NCBI GenBank assembly: GCA_050292445.1
Contig: JBNKLQ010000134.1
Coordinates: 1 to 16,061, forward strand
Source: Leptofilum sp050292445
Lineage (GTDB): Bacteria; Chloroflexota; Anaerolineae; Promineifilales; Promineifilaceae
DNA length: 16,061 bases
Direction of reading: 5' to 3'
The notes beneath the pieces are model-generated. The model had not been told where the DNA came from, ran no database searches, and worked only from the letters and a program-made list of their open reading frames with translations. The first letter of the stretch is position 1. Every line of letters begins with the position of its first letter. The translations under genes were made by a program, and so were the position numbers. Below, one piece after another: positions 1-7,137 of the stretch.

Positions 1-19
1 TCAACTATGTAAAAATGGC

Positions 20-778
20 TTACTTGTCGTTGCCGTTGCCTTGCCCGTTGCCGTTGTTGCCATTGCCTTGCCCGTTACCGTTATTGCCATTGCCCTGGCC
101 ATTACCGTTGCCTTGGCTATTGCCGTTGCCTTGACCGTTGGCATTGCCCTGGCCGTTGCCGTTAGCGTTGCCTTGACCATTGCTATCAGCATCATCATTA
201 TTGAGGCCGTTGCCTGGGCCATTATCATGGCCTTGGCCGTTGTTGTGATCTGGGCCAGCCCAAGGGGGTGGGCCAGGTTCTAGTTCTAATTCAGCCCGAA
301 TCTCGCCCCAGCCCATGCCGTCTTGCATCATGACCAAAACGTCATCAAAGGCAATCCCTAAATCGGCACTGGCCAAAGCCTGTGCCTGCATGATTTGACC
401 CCAACCCATTTCTTCTGTGCGCAGGGCCATTAGATCGTCCGCGCTTAAACCCAGGTCGCTGTAACGGTCGGCCAGGATATAGGCTCGGCTAACTTCACCC
501 CAGCCGGTTCCTTCCTCGTGTATGGCCAACAGTTCTGTCCACTCTACCGTGTCTTCGCCAACTGCATCCGCAATAATAGCGGCCTTCATCATTTGACCAT
601 AGCCAACCCCTTCTGCATTAAGCGCTAGAATTTCTTCACAGGGTGCGCCCGTTTTTTCTACCAGGTAGGCAATGATGGGATGTTGACAGGCTGCGCTTTC
701 TTGGGCCCAAGCGGGTGACACAACCATGATCATTAATACGAAAAATAAAAATGCAGTTGCGATTTGTTTGCGATTCAT
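20..778 (-). CDS. Secreted protein with four GWG repeats and an Asn/Gly/Gln-rich tail
   Basis: The product has 252 residues. An ATG 18 bases upstream (796) is in frame, but GGAGGA lies five bases before the ATG at 778, and starting there places the signal peptide (hydrophobic run about 8-20, likely cleavage after AWA near residue 25) at the N-terminus. The mature part has four imperfect units of about 31-33 residues, each with an acidic helix-like start and ending in a G-W/Y-G-Q/E motif: GYG 59-61, GWG 92-94, GWG 125-127, GWG 156-158. Residues about 177-252 are a low-complexity tail of NGQGN-type units, probably disordered and surface exposed. No enzymatic motif is visible and I do not recognise a named family. 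Two cysteines (31, 47) could form a disulfide. A cell-surface or extracellular structural or binding role is only inference. Confidence 0.8.
   Translation of the reverse strand: MNRKQIATAFLFFVLMIMVVSPAWAQESAACQHPIIAYLVEKTGAPCEEILALNAEGVGYGQMMKAAIIADAVGEDTVEWTELLAIHEEGTGWGEVSRAYILADRYSDLGLSADDLMALRTEEMGWGQIMQAQALASADLGIAFDDVLVMMQDGMGWGEIRAELELEPGPPPWAGPDHNNGQGHDNGPGNGLNNDDADSNGQGNANGNGQGNANGQGNGNSQGNGNGQGNGNNGNGQGNGNNGNGQGNGNDK
23..250. repeat. Low-complexity coding repeat (NGQGN-type units)
   Basis: This DNA is built from short degenerate units that translate on the minus strand as alternating Asn, Gly and Gln (residues about 177-252 of the secreted GWG-repeat protein). Units are mostly 6-24 bases and imperfect, so copy-number change by slippage is plausible. 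On the opposite strand the same DNA reads as a highly hydrophobic open frame, which is an artefact of the composition. Confidence 0.75.
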
Positions 779-823
779 AGAATCCTCCAATGACATTTTT
801 TACACATTACAAATTTGATGACA

Positions 824-848
824 ACACCGCTTGCGTTTGCGGCGGTGT
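824..848 (-). terminator. Short hairpin after the lipoprotein gene (possible terminator)
   Basis: ACACCGC (824-830) pairs perfectly with GCGGTGT (842-848) around an 11-base loop. It lies 26 bases beyond the stop of the 874..1299 lipoprotein gene in its direction of transcription. There is no clear U-run after it on the minus strand, so a role as intrinsic terminator is uncertain. Confidence 0.35.
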
Positions 849-873
849 GATGCCCAAAAGCAAGCTGCTCTAT

Positions 874-1299
874 TTAAGGTAACGGGGTAGGGGTGTAAAA
901 GGATGCACATTGGGACATTTCTCCTACTAATTCGGCAACGGCCGTTGCTAATTCCGAAACATCCTGCCCCTGCTCTTGCAAGCTTTCCAGTTCCGCCTGC
1001 GTCTCAAGCGCTTCGGCGCAAACCGCTTCATCAATTTCTGGCAAAGCGGGGTCAGCTTCAACGGTGCTGTTGGTAGGGTTGTCCACGTTGCCTGCCTCAC
1101 CTGTCGCTTCTAGCGTTGGGGAGATGGCGGTGGCTGCAGCGGCATCCCCAGTGGCCGGATTGAAGGTATCTGGAACAGGGGAAGCCAAGGGGGCAAGGGT
1201 TGGTTGGAGTGTGGGCAGGGGCGTTTCATTATTGGTACAAGCGATTAGCCATAGCAAACAGTAAAGGAGAAGGAAGCGTTTTGTTTTCATAGGATTCAT
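874..1299 (-). CDS. Small lipoprotein with Thr/Pro/Ala-rich linker
   Basis: The product has 141 residues. A hydrophobic N-terminus ends in a lipobox, LIAC, with the lipidated cysteine at 21, so it should be exported and anchored to a membrane by signal peptidase II processing. Residues about 22-85 are rich in Thr, Pro, Ala and acidic residues and probably form a flexible linker. Residues about 90-132 look helical and carry two cysteines near either end (AVCAEAL and MSQCASF) that could pair. The C-terminus is TPTPLP. Two starts are possible, ATG at 1299 or ATG at 1290 (MKTKR); neither has a clear Shine-Dalgarno sequence. The later one would put the lipobox Cys at residue 18, as in the neighbouring Kelch lipoprotein. 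I do not recognise the family. Confidence 0.72.
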   Translation of the reverse strand: MNPMKTKRFLLLYCLLWLIACTNNETPLPTLQPTLAPLASPVPDTFNPATGDAAAATAISPTLEATGEAGNVDNPTNSTVEADPALPEIDEAVCAEALETQAELESLQEQGQDVSELATAVAELVGEMSQCASFYTPTPLP

Positions 1300-1478
1300 T
1301 TTGGGGATGGGCTTAAGCAGCGTCCATAGGTCTTTATATCTACTATAGACTTGCCCAGAACAGGGGCCAGCTCTCTAGCAATGGCTAATTGCTTCGGCCT
1401 GGATAATGCGTGCCAAATGTGTACGGCCGTTTCCAGGCTGTGCTTGAGGTGGTGTTGGGAAACGGCCGTTGGCCCCAA
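1296..1478 (-). CDS. Doubtful small ORF, possibly a gene remnant
   Basis: An open frame of 60 codons from a TTG start fills most of the gap between the two lipoprotein genes. Its TGA overlaps the ATG of the downstream lipoprotein in an ATGA arrangement, which could allow translational coupling. The frame stays open seven codons further upstream to a TAG at 1494..1496, without a better start. The product (e.g. RPKQLAIARELAPVLGKS) is composed like a soluble helical protein but I recognise no family. Two copies of the ACGGCCGT palindrome lie inside it, 39 bases apart. There is no convincing ribosome binding site, so it may equally be non-coding or a degraded fragment. Confidence 0.25.
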   Translation of the reverse strand: MGPTAVSQHHLKHSLETAVHIWHALSRPKQLAIARELAPVLGKSIVDIKTYGRCLSPSPK

Positions 1479-1523
1479 ATTCTTCAGGTACCGCTAATGG
1501 TTTAAGTGAGGGATGGACACACA

Positions 1524-2507
1524 CTATGGCCCAGGGGTGGGTAATAGAATTGACAAATCTTCGGGAAGATAAAGTTCCCAGGTGTCATTTAGAATGCCAT
1601 CAGGGCTTACCCCGCCAAACATGATGATACTTTTGCGCTTCATATCATAAAATAAAACATGTGCATAACGAGGATTTGGCCTTGTCGGTACAGGCAGCTC
1701 TGTCCATGCTTCCCCGTCAAATAGCCAAAGATCATTCAAATATTCGTTGTTGCGGATGCCGCCAAACAACAGTGCTCTCTCAAATTGATCATTGTAGGCA
1801 ATTCTGCCATCTTGACGCGCGGGGGAATTGCTTAAGGGAAGGTTGAACCATTGGTTTCCATCCCACGCCCAGGTGCCAAAAGCATCAACTGAATTCAAAG
1901 CGATGACCTCGTTTCGCGTAGAGAAGTTGACAACTGCGTGAGCAGACGCGGCAGGCAGTCCGCAGCAGGTTGTCTCCGTCCAATTTTTGCCGTCCCAAAC
2001 CCAGGTATCGTTGAAAAACGTTTCTGTTAGTGGATTCCAGCCACCATACAATAACACCATCTCTTGAACGGAGTCGTAAACAAGCGCGTGGCAGCATCTA
2101 GCCGGTGGCGCATGGGTTGTGTTTATCTGTTGCCACTGATTGCCGTCCCATTCCCAGGTATCGTTAAATACCATATTGTCCATCACGCCGCCAAAAAGGA
2201 CGGTTCTTTGCCGCGCTTCGTCATAAGCCATCGCAGTTTTTTCTCGAGCGTCGGGATTGAAAGATAAATCTGCCTGCTGCCAGGTTTCGCCATCCCAGAG
2301 CCATGTGTCATCAGACCACCTGTCATTGGTAGCACCTCCGAAAACAACTGCTTTGTGGGCGTCTATATCATAGGCGAAGCCGCTATGGTATAAGGGTGGG
2401 GGCTGTTCTGACGGTTTGAGCCTCACCCACCCTATCACTCTGGGTTGGTTGCTACAGGCAATCAGCAGAAGGCAAAGTAAAACGGCGGAAGTAAAAAATT
2501 TCTTCAT
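1524..2507 (-). CDS. Kelch-repeat beta-propeller lipoprotein
   Basis: The product has 327 residues. Residues 1-18 form a lipoprotein signal ending LLIAC, with Cys18 as lipidation site. The rest is a run of six Kelch-like units of about 45-55 residues, each reading roughly [AV]YD-x(6)-VLFGG-x(5-10)-NDTW-x-WDG-x-W. Clear GG pairs occur in VVFGG, VLFGG, LLYGG, LLFGG and IMFGG; the fourth unit has lost its GG and aromatic spacing (IALNSVDAFGTWAWDG). Six blades would close a beta-propeller, a fold usually used for protein or glycan binding; galactose oxidase-type copper ligands are not apparent. It sits next to two other exported proteins. No strong Shine-Dalgarno precedes the ATG at 2507. The fold call is confident; the ligand is unknown. 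Confidence 0.85.
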   Translation of the reverse strand: MKKFFTSAVLLCLLLIACSNQPRVIGWVRLKPSEQPPPLYHSGFAYDIDAHKAVVFGGATNDRWSDDTWLWDGETWQQADLSFNPDAREKTAMAYDEARQRTVLFGGVMDNMVFNDTWEWDGNQWQQINTTHAPPARCCHALVYDSVQEMVLLYGGWNPLTETFFNDTWVWDGKNWTETTCCGLPAASAHAVVNFSTRNEVIALNSVDAFGTWAWDGNQWFNLPLSNSPARQDGRIAYNDQFERALLFGGIRNNEYLNDLWLFDGEAWTELPVPTRPNPRYAHVLFYDMKRKSIIMFGGVSPDGILNDTWELYLPEDLSILLPTPGP

Positions 2508-2564
2508 CTGTATATATTAAAGGTACTCTTGATTCAAGAGATAAAGCGTTTAGGACACAGAGTC

Positions 2565-2621
2565 ACGCAGATAAACGCAGATTTTTTGTTTTTATCTGTG
2601 AAAATCTGTGTTTATCTGCGT
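2565..2621. repeat. 21-bp inverted repeat (intergenic hairpin)
   Basis: Arms at 2565-2585 and 2601-2621 are complementary at 20 of 21 positions; the exception can be a G-U pair in RNA. The loop is 15 bases. Each arm carries a doubled CAGAT-type unit (ACGCAGATAAACGCAGATTT). It lies about 50 bases past the stop of the transaldolase-like gene and upstream of the Kelch lipoprotein gene, so it may end or stabilise the transaldolase transcript. There is no U-run after it. CAGAT-type repeats like this recur between genes in many bacterial genomes. Confidence 0.75.
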
Positions 2622-2669
2622 CCCATCTTTTCCTGAATTTTATTGAGGAACAACTCTATTAGCAATTTG

Positions 2670-3770
2670 TCAGGCGGCCATGCCTAGCGCAAACGATCGC
2701 TTCGCCACAGCTTCGATGAGTGCCTGGTATTGCGCTTCGGCCTTGGCCAGATGCTCCGCCTGGAGCTTATGCACAATGTTATCCAGGTCCACGCCTACTT
2801 TTGCCAACTGTTCCAGATGGGCTTCAGCCCCGCCAATATCCTGGGTTAGTGTAAGGGCGACTTTGCCGCTTTCTTGAAAAGCCGTCAGCGTATCCAGGGA
2901 AAAGGTCATGACGGTTTCTGAGCCTATGAGGGCGTTGGCGTAATGGGTGAGTGGCAGGGTTGGGTCTTGTGGGGTAATGCGGGTCCATTTGGGGCGTAAC
3001 GGCCGTGCGTTGTACCGTGCTAACTGTGCCCAACGTGGGCCGTGGAAGATTTGCCGGTATCGTTGGTAGAGCAGTTTGGCCAGGGCGATGCCCGTTTTGC
3101 CGCACAGCTCAGGTGCATCCTTTTCGCGCAGCACGGGATCGATGGCGGCATCAATGGCCCCTACAGAAAATGAGGCAACGGCCGTTGGCATGATGCGCCA
3201 CATGCTGTTGGCAGACAGCAGTAGTTCCAAACCGGCAATGTAAGCCTGGGCTGCTCGCTCAAAGTCCGTCACGGTAAAGATGTGGGTAATGTTTAACGAT
3301 TCACAATCGGCCGTAAGCGAACGAATGGCGTCGTGGCCTTCCAGTGTTGCCGGAATTTCAACCATGGTGTTGGCGCGATCCATACCGTGAAGCATGTGCT
3401 TGGCTGTGGCCGCTGTTTTTGTGGTACTTTCGGCCAGGGATGGATCCATTTCCAGGCTGACGTAGCCATCCCAACTATCGCTGGCCTCGTACACCTGATG
3501 CAGCAGATCGGCGGCTAGACGCGCATCGTCCATCATCAACCATTCATGAATTTGGCGATACGGCATTCCTTCCTGCATCAGTCGTTGGATGGCTTCATCG
3601 TAATCGTCATGTTGGACAATCGTTTGGGCGAAAACGGCCGCATTGGCCGTGACTCCCTGAATACCATTGGCAATTGCCTGGCGAAGTTCACCAGAGGTAA
3701 TGTAATGATGACGCATGTAGTTCAGCCAAGTAGATTGACCCAATTTATGAAGATCATCGAACTTAGACAT
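2670..3770 (-). CDS. Transaldolase-family protein lacking the catalytic lysine
   Basis: The product has 366 residues, the length of the actinobacterial-type transaldolases (about 360-370). Collinear landmarks are the N-terminal LHKLGQSTWL, ITSGEL, GVTANAAVF (family GVTTNPxIF), DGYVSLEMDP (VSIEVDP), NTMVEIPAT (NVMIKIPAT), NITHIFT (NVTLIFS), VASFSV and RPLRPKW. Transaldolase moves a dihydroxyacetone unit between sugar phosphates through a Schiff base on the Lys of the IKIPAT motif. Here that residue is Glu138 (GAA codon 3357..3359). Asp of the WLDD motif is Asn17, and TNP has become ANA. Asn43, Glu107 and the Thr and Ser of later strands are kept. AAAGGAGG five bases before the ATG at 3770 fixes the start, and the frame is intact. 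It is probably not a working transaldolase; a changed or regulatory function is inference. Confidence 0.85.
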   Translation of the reverse strand: MSKFDDLHKLGQSTWLNYMRHHYITSGELRQAIANGIQGVTANAAVFAQTIVQHDDYDEAIQRLMQEGMPYRQIHEWLMMDDARLAADLLHQVYEASDSWDGYVSLEMDPSLAESTTKTAATAKHMLHGMDRANTMVEIPATLEGHDAIRSLTADCESLNITHIFTVTDFERAAQAYIAGLELLLSANSMWRIMPTAVASFSVGAIDAAIDPVLREKDAPELCGKTGIALAKLLYQRYRQIFHGPRWAQLARYNARPLRPKWTRITPQDPTLPLTHYANALIGSETVMTFSLDTLTAFQESGKVALTLTQDIGGAEAHLEQLAKVGVDLDNIVHKLQAEHLAKAEAQYQALIEAVAKRSFALGMAA

Positions 3771-3947
3771 GTTGCCTCCTTTACAAAAGAGGGGTCATTG
3801 GCGCGTAATGGAACGTGGTTTCTGAATGTGTCCCCTGCAAATGTTCATCTGCGTGCTGAATACTCAAAATGTGTACCCAGTATCAGTATAATGAATTTTG
3901 TGCGTCCATCACCAGTTACAAACCTCATATTCGGCGAAGGATAGATG

Positions 3948-4412
3948 TTATTGTGTCTCGATTGACATGATCTGAGCGAGGAGCGTGATTTGCCCAGCGT
4001 GATACGCTTCATGGGTGGCATACTCTAGCAAATGTTCGCCAATCGGACGTTCGTCTTGCCGGGTTGCAAGTTTATCGGGGCTAATTTGGGCCAGGGCTGC
4101 CGTCAACAGTTCTTGGGTACGCTCCAGATCGTGGTGCAAGGTTTCAAAGCTAATACCTGCGGCACTTTCTGCCGATGAGCTGCTGCCCGGAATAAACCAT
4201 TTGCACACGGCCCAGGGCCAGATCGATGGCACCTCTAGCAGCATCAAAAAATTTACGCGCGAGACCACCACATGCCCAACCAGCCAATGTAGTGGATTGA
4301 CACCCGGAAGCGGCGTCTGAAGGCTCTCGGCGTGGTTGATGGCCGTGATTACCTGCCTGATTTGTCCATAGCTTTCCGTAAAGCGGGCACTCAAAATCGT
4401 TGGTGTCAACAT
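3948..4412 (-). CDS. DinB-family protein (putative metal-dependent, four-helix bundle)
   Basis: The product has 154 residues, typical for DinB/YfiT-like proteins. It shows the family layout: a first helix, then NPLHWLVGHVVVSR with His47, then the C-terminal EYATHEAYHAGQITLL with His134 and His138 spaced HxxxH. These three histidines would bind a divalent metal. Known members include thiol-dependent transferases and damage-induced proteins; the substrate here cannot be predicted. AAGGAAA lies just upstream of the ATG at 4412. It is monocistronic by spacing: 177 bases separate it from the transaldolase-like gene and 274 from the HEAT-repeat gene. Confidence 0.82.
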   Translation of the reverse strand: MLTPTILSARFTESYGQIRQVITAINHAESLQTPLPGVNPLHWLVGHVVVSRVNFLMLLEVPSIWPWAVCKWFIPGSSSSAESAAGISFETLHHDLERTQELLTAALAQISPDKLATRQDERPIGEHLLEYATHEAYHAGQITLLAQIMSIETQ

Positions 4413-4590
4413 ACTTTTCCTTGATATGGCTAAAAGCGAGCAAAATTTCTATTTTGACTCATCAGATAATTTCCAGGCCCAATCAGCTTTTATTCAAGAT
4501 CACACGACCCATTCTTTTGTGATCGCTTCAGTGGATGAAATCATTTAAGGCGTTGGTCAAATCAGTGATTGGGCTTCTGTTATGAGGTTT

Positions 4591-4615
4591 GTGGGGGAAA
4601 CGGCCGTTCCCCCAC
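4591..4615. terminator. Perfect 9-bp hairpin around the ACGGCCG palindrome
   Basis: GTGGGGGAA (4591-4599) pairs perfectly with TTCCCCCAC (4607-4615); the 7-base loop ACGGCCG comes from a copy of the genome-wide AACGGCCGTT palindrome. It lies 72 bases beyond the stop of the HEAT-repeat gene, in its direction of transcription, and is very GC-rich. A terminator or RNA 3'-end stabiliser is plausible, although no U-run follows. Nothing else is recognisable in this 274-base gap. Confidence 0.45.
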
Positions 4616-4686
4616 CAGGTGTCAAACTTTCAAACTGATATCAAGCTGTCAAGTCAGTCAGCGCAGCCAGGTGAATAAGTAAGATC

Positions 4687-6099
4687 TTAATTGGGTTCAC
4701 TGTCTATGATTTTTAGCCTCATCCAGGCAAAACGCTGATAATTGTTCAGGGATTTACTATTATCTGAATTAGTTCGATTTAATATTTCTAAGAATAGTTC
4801 ACGGGCGCGATTACTTTTCTCTTGGCTACTAAAAAGGTTAGCGACTTCAAGCAAACATGAAACTTCGAGAAAAACGAGATCGGAGTAAGTTCGAGCTTTG
4901 GAAAGAAGGGCTTGAATTCCTTTTTCCTGATCAAACCATTTGGAGTGCCGATCGAGATACCAATCACTTAAAATATGGATGATATAACGATCCATAACAT
5001 TGTTTTCCAGAATAATATTGGCATACTCCATCGATTTTCTTTCCGAAATGGCTCCCGAGTAGTGTCGAAGTTCATTGCACAAAGCGTATGAATAAGGGGC
5101 AAAATAAGGTTCAAAAGTTTTAAGACGATCGATAATTTTTTGAGCGAGTTCTTGGTTGTGGGCAATATCAGAATCATTTATTGCATTAAGAATATGCTGT
5201 TCACTCCACAATTGCTTCAAATCATCGAGGAAGAGTCTGAGTATTGTCTGTTTTTGAGGAACATCTTCTTCCTCAAGTTGTTCAAGAAGGTACGTGCGAC
5301 CACGAGGATCGCCTAGTTTGAACAGCGCAGCAGCGGCTGGAACCCCGATAGTATCAAGCGCATTAACAAGTGGAACAATTGCTTCCTGAGAACCTAAATT
5401 TCCTAATGTTTGAGCTGTTGCTTGGCGAACTTCGTCAGACGAATCGTCTAGCAAGATTGTAAGTGGGGTTAGGTCAATGGAAGCATCAAAATACTTAAAA
5501 AGTATGACAGCTTCTCGCCGTATGAAAGGCTCTGGATTTTTTAGAGTCTTTAAAAGCTGGGGCAAGATTGTTTGATCACCAGTTTTTGCTCTCCGTTTAA
5601 TCTCATGACGATTTATAGCCCATTCAGTGAGATCATCAGGTAATGAGTTGTGTTGATCAATAAGGGTATGGACAGCAGCTTGAATGAGTTCGGTATTGTG
5701 TTTAATGTTTGAAAACCAATTGCTTGGTTCCAGATCATTTCTTTGTAAGTCTGGTTCTTCTTGCTTAAATTCATCAACAATGATGGTTATGTGTTCCAGT
5801 AAATCACCAGTTTGAGCATTAACTCTATCAAGCGTGTTTTTGTTGTCATCTTGAGTCTCAATGTTATTGAGCAGATTATTTAAATCTTTTCCAACGCCTG
5901 ATAGCTTCTCGGCAAGGGCTAAAATTTTTGAAGGCGTTTCTGACTCGGAATAATCTTGATAATAACGTAACTGGTCAGTTGCAGTCTCGAAAAAGCGTAT
6001 TGCTGAATCCGTTTCAAAATGAAAGATTTTAATTCGACTTGTAACTGGTAAGTTGCGGTATGGAAAAAGGTTTAAACTGACTCGTGTGTAGGTATCCAT
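4687..6099 (-). CDS. HEAT-repeat protein of unknown function
   Basis: The product has 470 residues with no signal peptide or membrane segment. Residues 1-175 are a unique N-terminal region, including a helical, acidic stretch about 55-115 that may be coiled. Residues about 177-290 are HEAT-like repeats (LPQLLKTLKNPEPFIRREAV, DDSSDEVRQATAQTLGNLGS, EAIVPLVNALDTIGVPAAAA). Residues about 300-465 are all-helical and TPR-like (RARELFLEILNRT). The fold suggests a scaffold for protein contacts; there are no catalytic motifs. GGAG sits six bases upstream of the ATG at 6099. The gene is visibly AT-richer than its neighbours and contains no ACGGCCGT site over 1.4 kb, so recent acquisition is possible but unproven. 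Confidence 0.75.
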   Translation of the reverse strand: MDTYTRVSLNLFPYRNLPVTSRIKIFHFETDSAIRFFETATDQLRYYQDYSESETPSKILALAEKLSGVGKDLNNLLNNIETQDDNKNTLDRVNAQTGDLLEHITIIVDEFKQEEPDLQRNDLEPSNWFSNIKHNTELIQAAVHTLIDQHNSLPDDLTEWAINRHEIKRRAKTGDQTILPQLLKTLKNPEPFIRREAVILFKYFDASIDLTPLTILLDDSSDEVRQATAQTLGNLGSQEAIVPLVNALDTIGVPAAAALFKLGDPRGRTYLLEQLEEEDVPQKQTILRLFLDDLKQLWSEQHILNAINDSDIAHNQELAQKIIDRLKTFEPYFAPYSYALCNELRHYSGAISERKSMEYANIILENNVMDRYIIHILSDWYLDRHSKWFDQEKGIQALLSKARTYSDLVFLEVSCLLEVANLFSSQEKSNRARELFLEILNRTNSDNSKSLNNYQRFAWMRLKIIDSEPN

Positions 6100-6243
6100 T
6101 TAAGCTCCATCAATCCCTGCATAAAAAACATGTTGGATAAAACGCGTCAAAACAGTATACAAGAAATAGATGTCACATCCAATGAAAAATGAAAGTTATC
6201 TGGATGCCGGTTGCAGTACGGCCGTACCTGTTAAACTATCTCC

Positions 6244-6357
6244 ATGAAGACTCCCTGGGCAAATGTGCTTTTGTTGTTCTTGCTGGTGGTGCAGGGGATC
6301 ACTGGTTATTTTGGCATGGTCAACGGCCGTATACCCGGGTGTCAAATGTTTAGATAG
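6244..6357 (+). pseudogene. Possible 5' remnant of a membrane-protein gene (37 codons)
   Basis: On the plus strand, an ATG at 6244 opens a 37-residue frame ending with TAG at 6355..6357. It encodes one hydrophobic helix (NVLLLFLLVVQGITGYFG) followed by MVNGR, whose NGR comes from an ACGGCCGT copy. The composition is that of a real N-terminal membrane segment, and it resembles the first helix of small multi-span proteins, but the frame stops where a loop and further helices would be expected. It reaches within two bases of the convergent methyltransferase stop. There is no Shine-Dalgarno sequence. It may be a truncated gene, a genuine single-span micropeptide, or chance. Confidence 0.3.
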
Positions 6358-6358
6358 T

Positions 6359-6793
6359 TCAAATGATGGGCCGAAACCGGCTCAGCCAGATTTGCTCCTC
6401 GACGATGATTTCCTTTTCGTGGGCCAGGCTGCTGAGCCGATTTTCTACTTGCATGGCGACCAGGTCTTCGATCCAGGCGTCTTGCCAATTTTGGCGGAGA
6501 TGATCGCGCAGAGTGGCTAAATCGGTGGCGTAGGTGGCAAAGGTAATGAGCTGCCGCTGTTCTAATTGGAACCAGCCACGCTGCACTGCCTCATTGAGCG
6601 CTTCGTCTGCCTGGCCATATTTTTCATAATCGCTGCTTTCCTGAATCCAGCCAACTAGATGGTGCTCATTGTCCAGGCGCACAAAAATAGGAGCTGGTTC
6701 GCCGATGGGGTGGATGTCGAGGAGACGGCCGTTTCCCACTTCCAACAACCCCTGAATTTGCTTTAGAGCATGAACCATGCTCTCCGGGGCCAT
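6359..6793 (-). CDS. SAM methyltransferase, C-terminal part, after tandem in-frame UGA
   Basis: These 144 residues continue, in the same reading frame, the methyltransferase N-terminal part encoded at 6797..7093. Only two TGA codons (6794..6799) separate them, and the ATG at 6791 follows immediately. The start of this part (MVHALKQIQGLLEVGNGRLL) is the helix before, and the beginning of, strand five of a class I methyltransferase fold, where homologues usually read LLKPGGRLL. LDIHPIGEPAPI and the rest form the C-terminal cap. It lacks the SAM-binding motif I and cannot be a methyltransferase alone. Either the gene is broken, or termination and reinitiation at UGAUGAAUG makes two chains, or the UGAs are decoded. 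Confidence 0.75.
   Translation of the reverse strand: MAPESMVHALKQIQGLLEVGNGRLLDIHPIGEPAPIFVRLDNEHHLVGWIQESSDYEKYGQADEALNEAVQRGWFQLEQRQLITFATYATDLATLRDHLRQNWQDAWIEDLVAMQVENRLSSLAHEKEIIVEEQIWLSRFRPII
6765..6783 (-). other. Hairpin 10 bases after the tandem UGA in the methyltransferase gene
   Basis: On the transcribed strand AGAGCATG pairs perfectly with CATGCTCT around a three-base GTT loop. The apical loop starts 18 bases after the second UGA and 21 after the first. From memory, bacterial selenocysteine insertion elements are stem-loops directly 3' of UGA with a G at the start of the apical loop, and this fits in position and loop base. It could also be chance within the SMVHAL codons. Confidence 0.4.
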
Positions 6794-6796
6794 TCA

Positions 6797-7093
6797 TCAC
6801 AACGACCAACTCAGCAGCACCATATCGAACTTTTCACCGGGTGGCAACGTTTCTAGCGGCAGCGCGTGGTAGCTAATTTTGTGCGCTAATTTTGCTGGCA
6901 GGTTGGCTTTGGCCGAGGCGATACGTTCCTCATTGGGGTCGATGGCGGTGATGTGGGCGGCGTGGGAGGCAAGGTGGGTGGTGATACGGCCGTTGCCACA
7001 GCCCACTTCCAGCACTCGCTGATCGGTTAAATCCCCAGCTATTGTCAGCAGCGCTTCAAATTCTCTTTCTTCTGGATCAATTCGTATAGACAT
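6797..7093 (-). CDS. SAM methyltransferase, N-terminal part, before tandem in-frame UGA
   Basis: These 98 residues hold the Rossmann-fold half of a class I SAM-dependent methyltransferase. Motif I is VLEVGCGNGRITTHLA (about 29-44), followed by the acidic end of strand two in ITAIDPNEER (ribose contact) and strand four in FDMVLLSWSL (about 89-98). GAGGT five bases before the ATG at 7093 is a good ribosome binding site. After SWSL come TGA TGA and then the rest of the protein in the same frame (6359..6793). Alignment to the usual SLxxVPPExM pattern needs no gap, so the two stops stand exactly where two residues belong. An intact protein would have about 244 residues, a normal size. Confidence 0.8.
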   Translation of the reverse strand: MSIRIDPEEREFEALLTIAGDLTDQRVLEVGCGNGRITTHLASHAAHITAIDPNEERIASAKANLPAKLAHKISYHALPLETLPPGEKFDMVLLSWSL

Positions 7094-7137
7094 GATACCT
7101 CGCTATCGCTTGCCTGCTTTTCCAAGAAACCTCGTAC

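Noticed and set aside
23..250. CRISPR-like or minisatellite array at the window start
   Set aside because: Units are short, degenerate and in frame with a protein; there are no spacers of constant length.
41..283. Plus-strand ORF with an extremely hydrophobic product, opposite the NGQG tail
   Set aside because: It is the complement of Asn/Gly/Gln codons (GTT, GCC, TTG and similar), so the hydrophobic run is a composition artefact; the opposite strand has a signal peptide, a ribosome binding site and protein-level repeats.
6359..7093. Genome-wide reassignment of UGA to Trp as the cause of the split methyltransferase
   Set aside because: TGA is the stop of at least four other intact genes in the window, with products of normal length.
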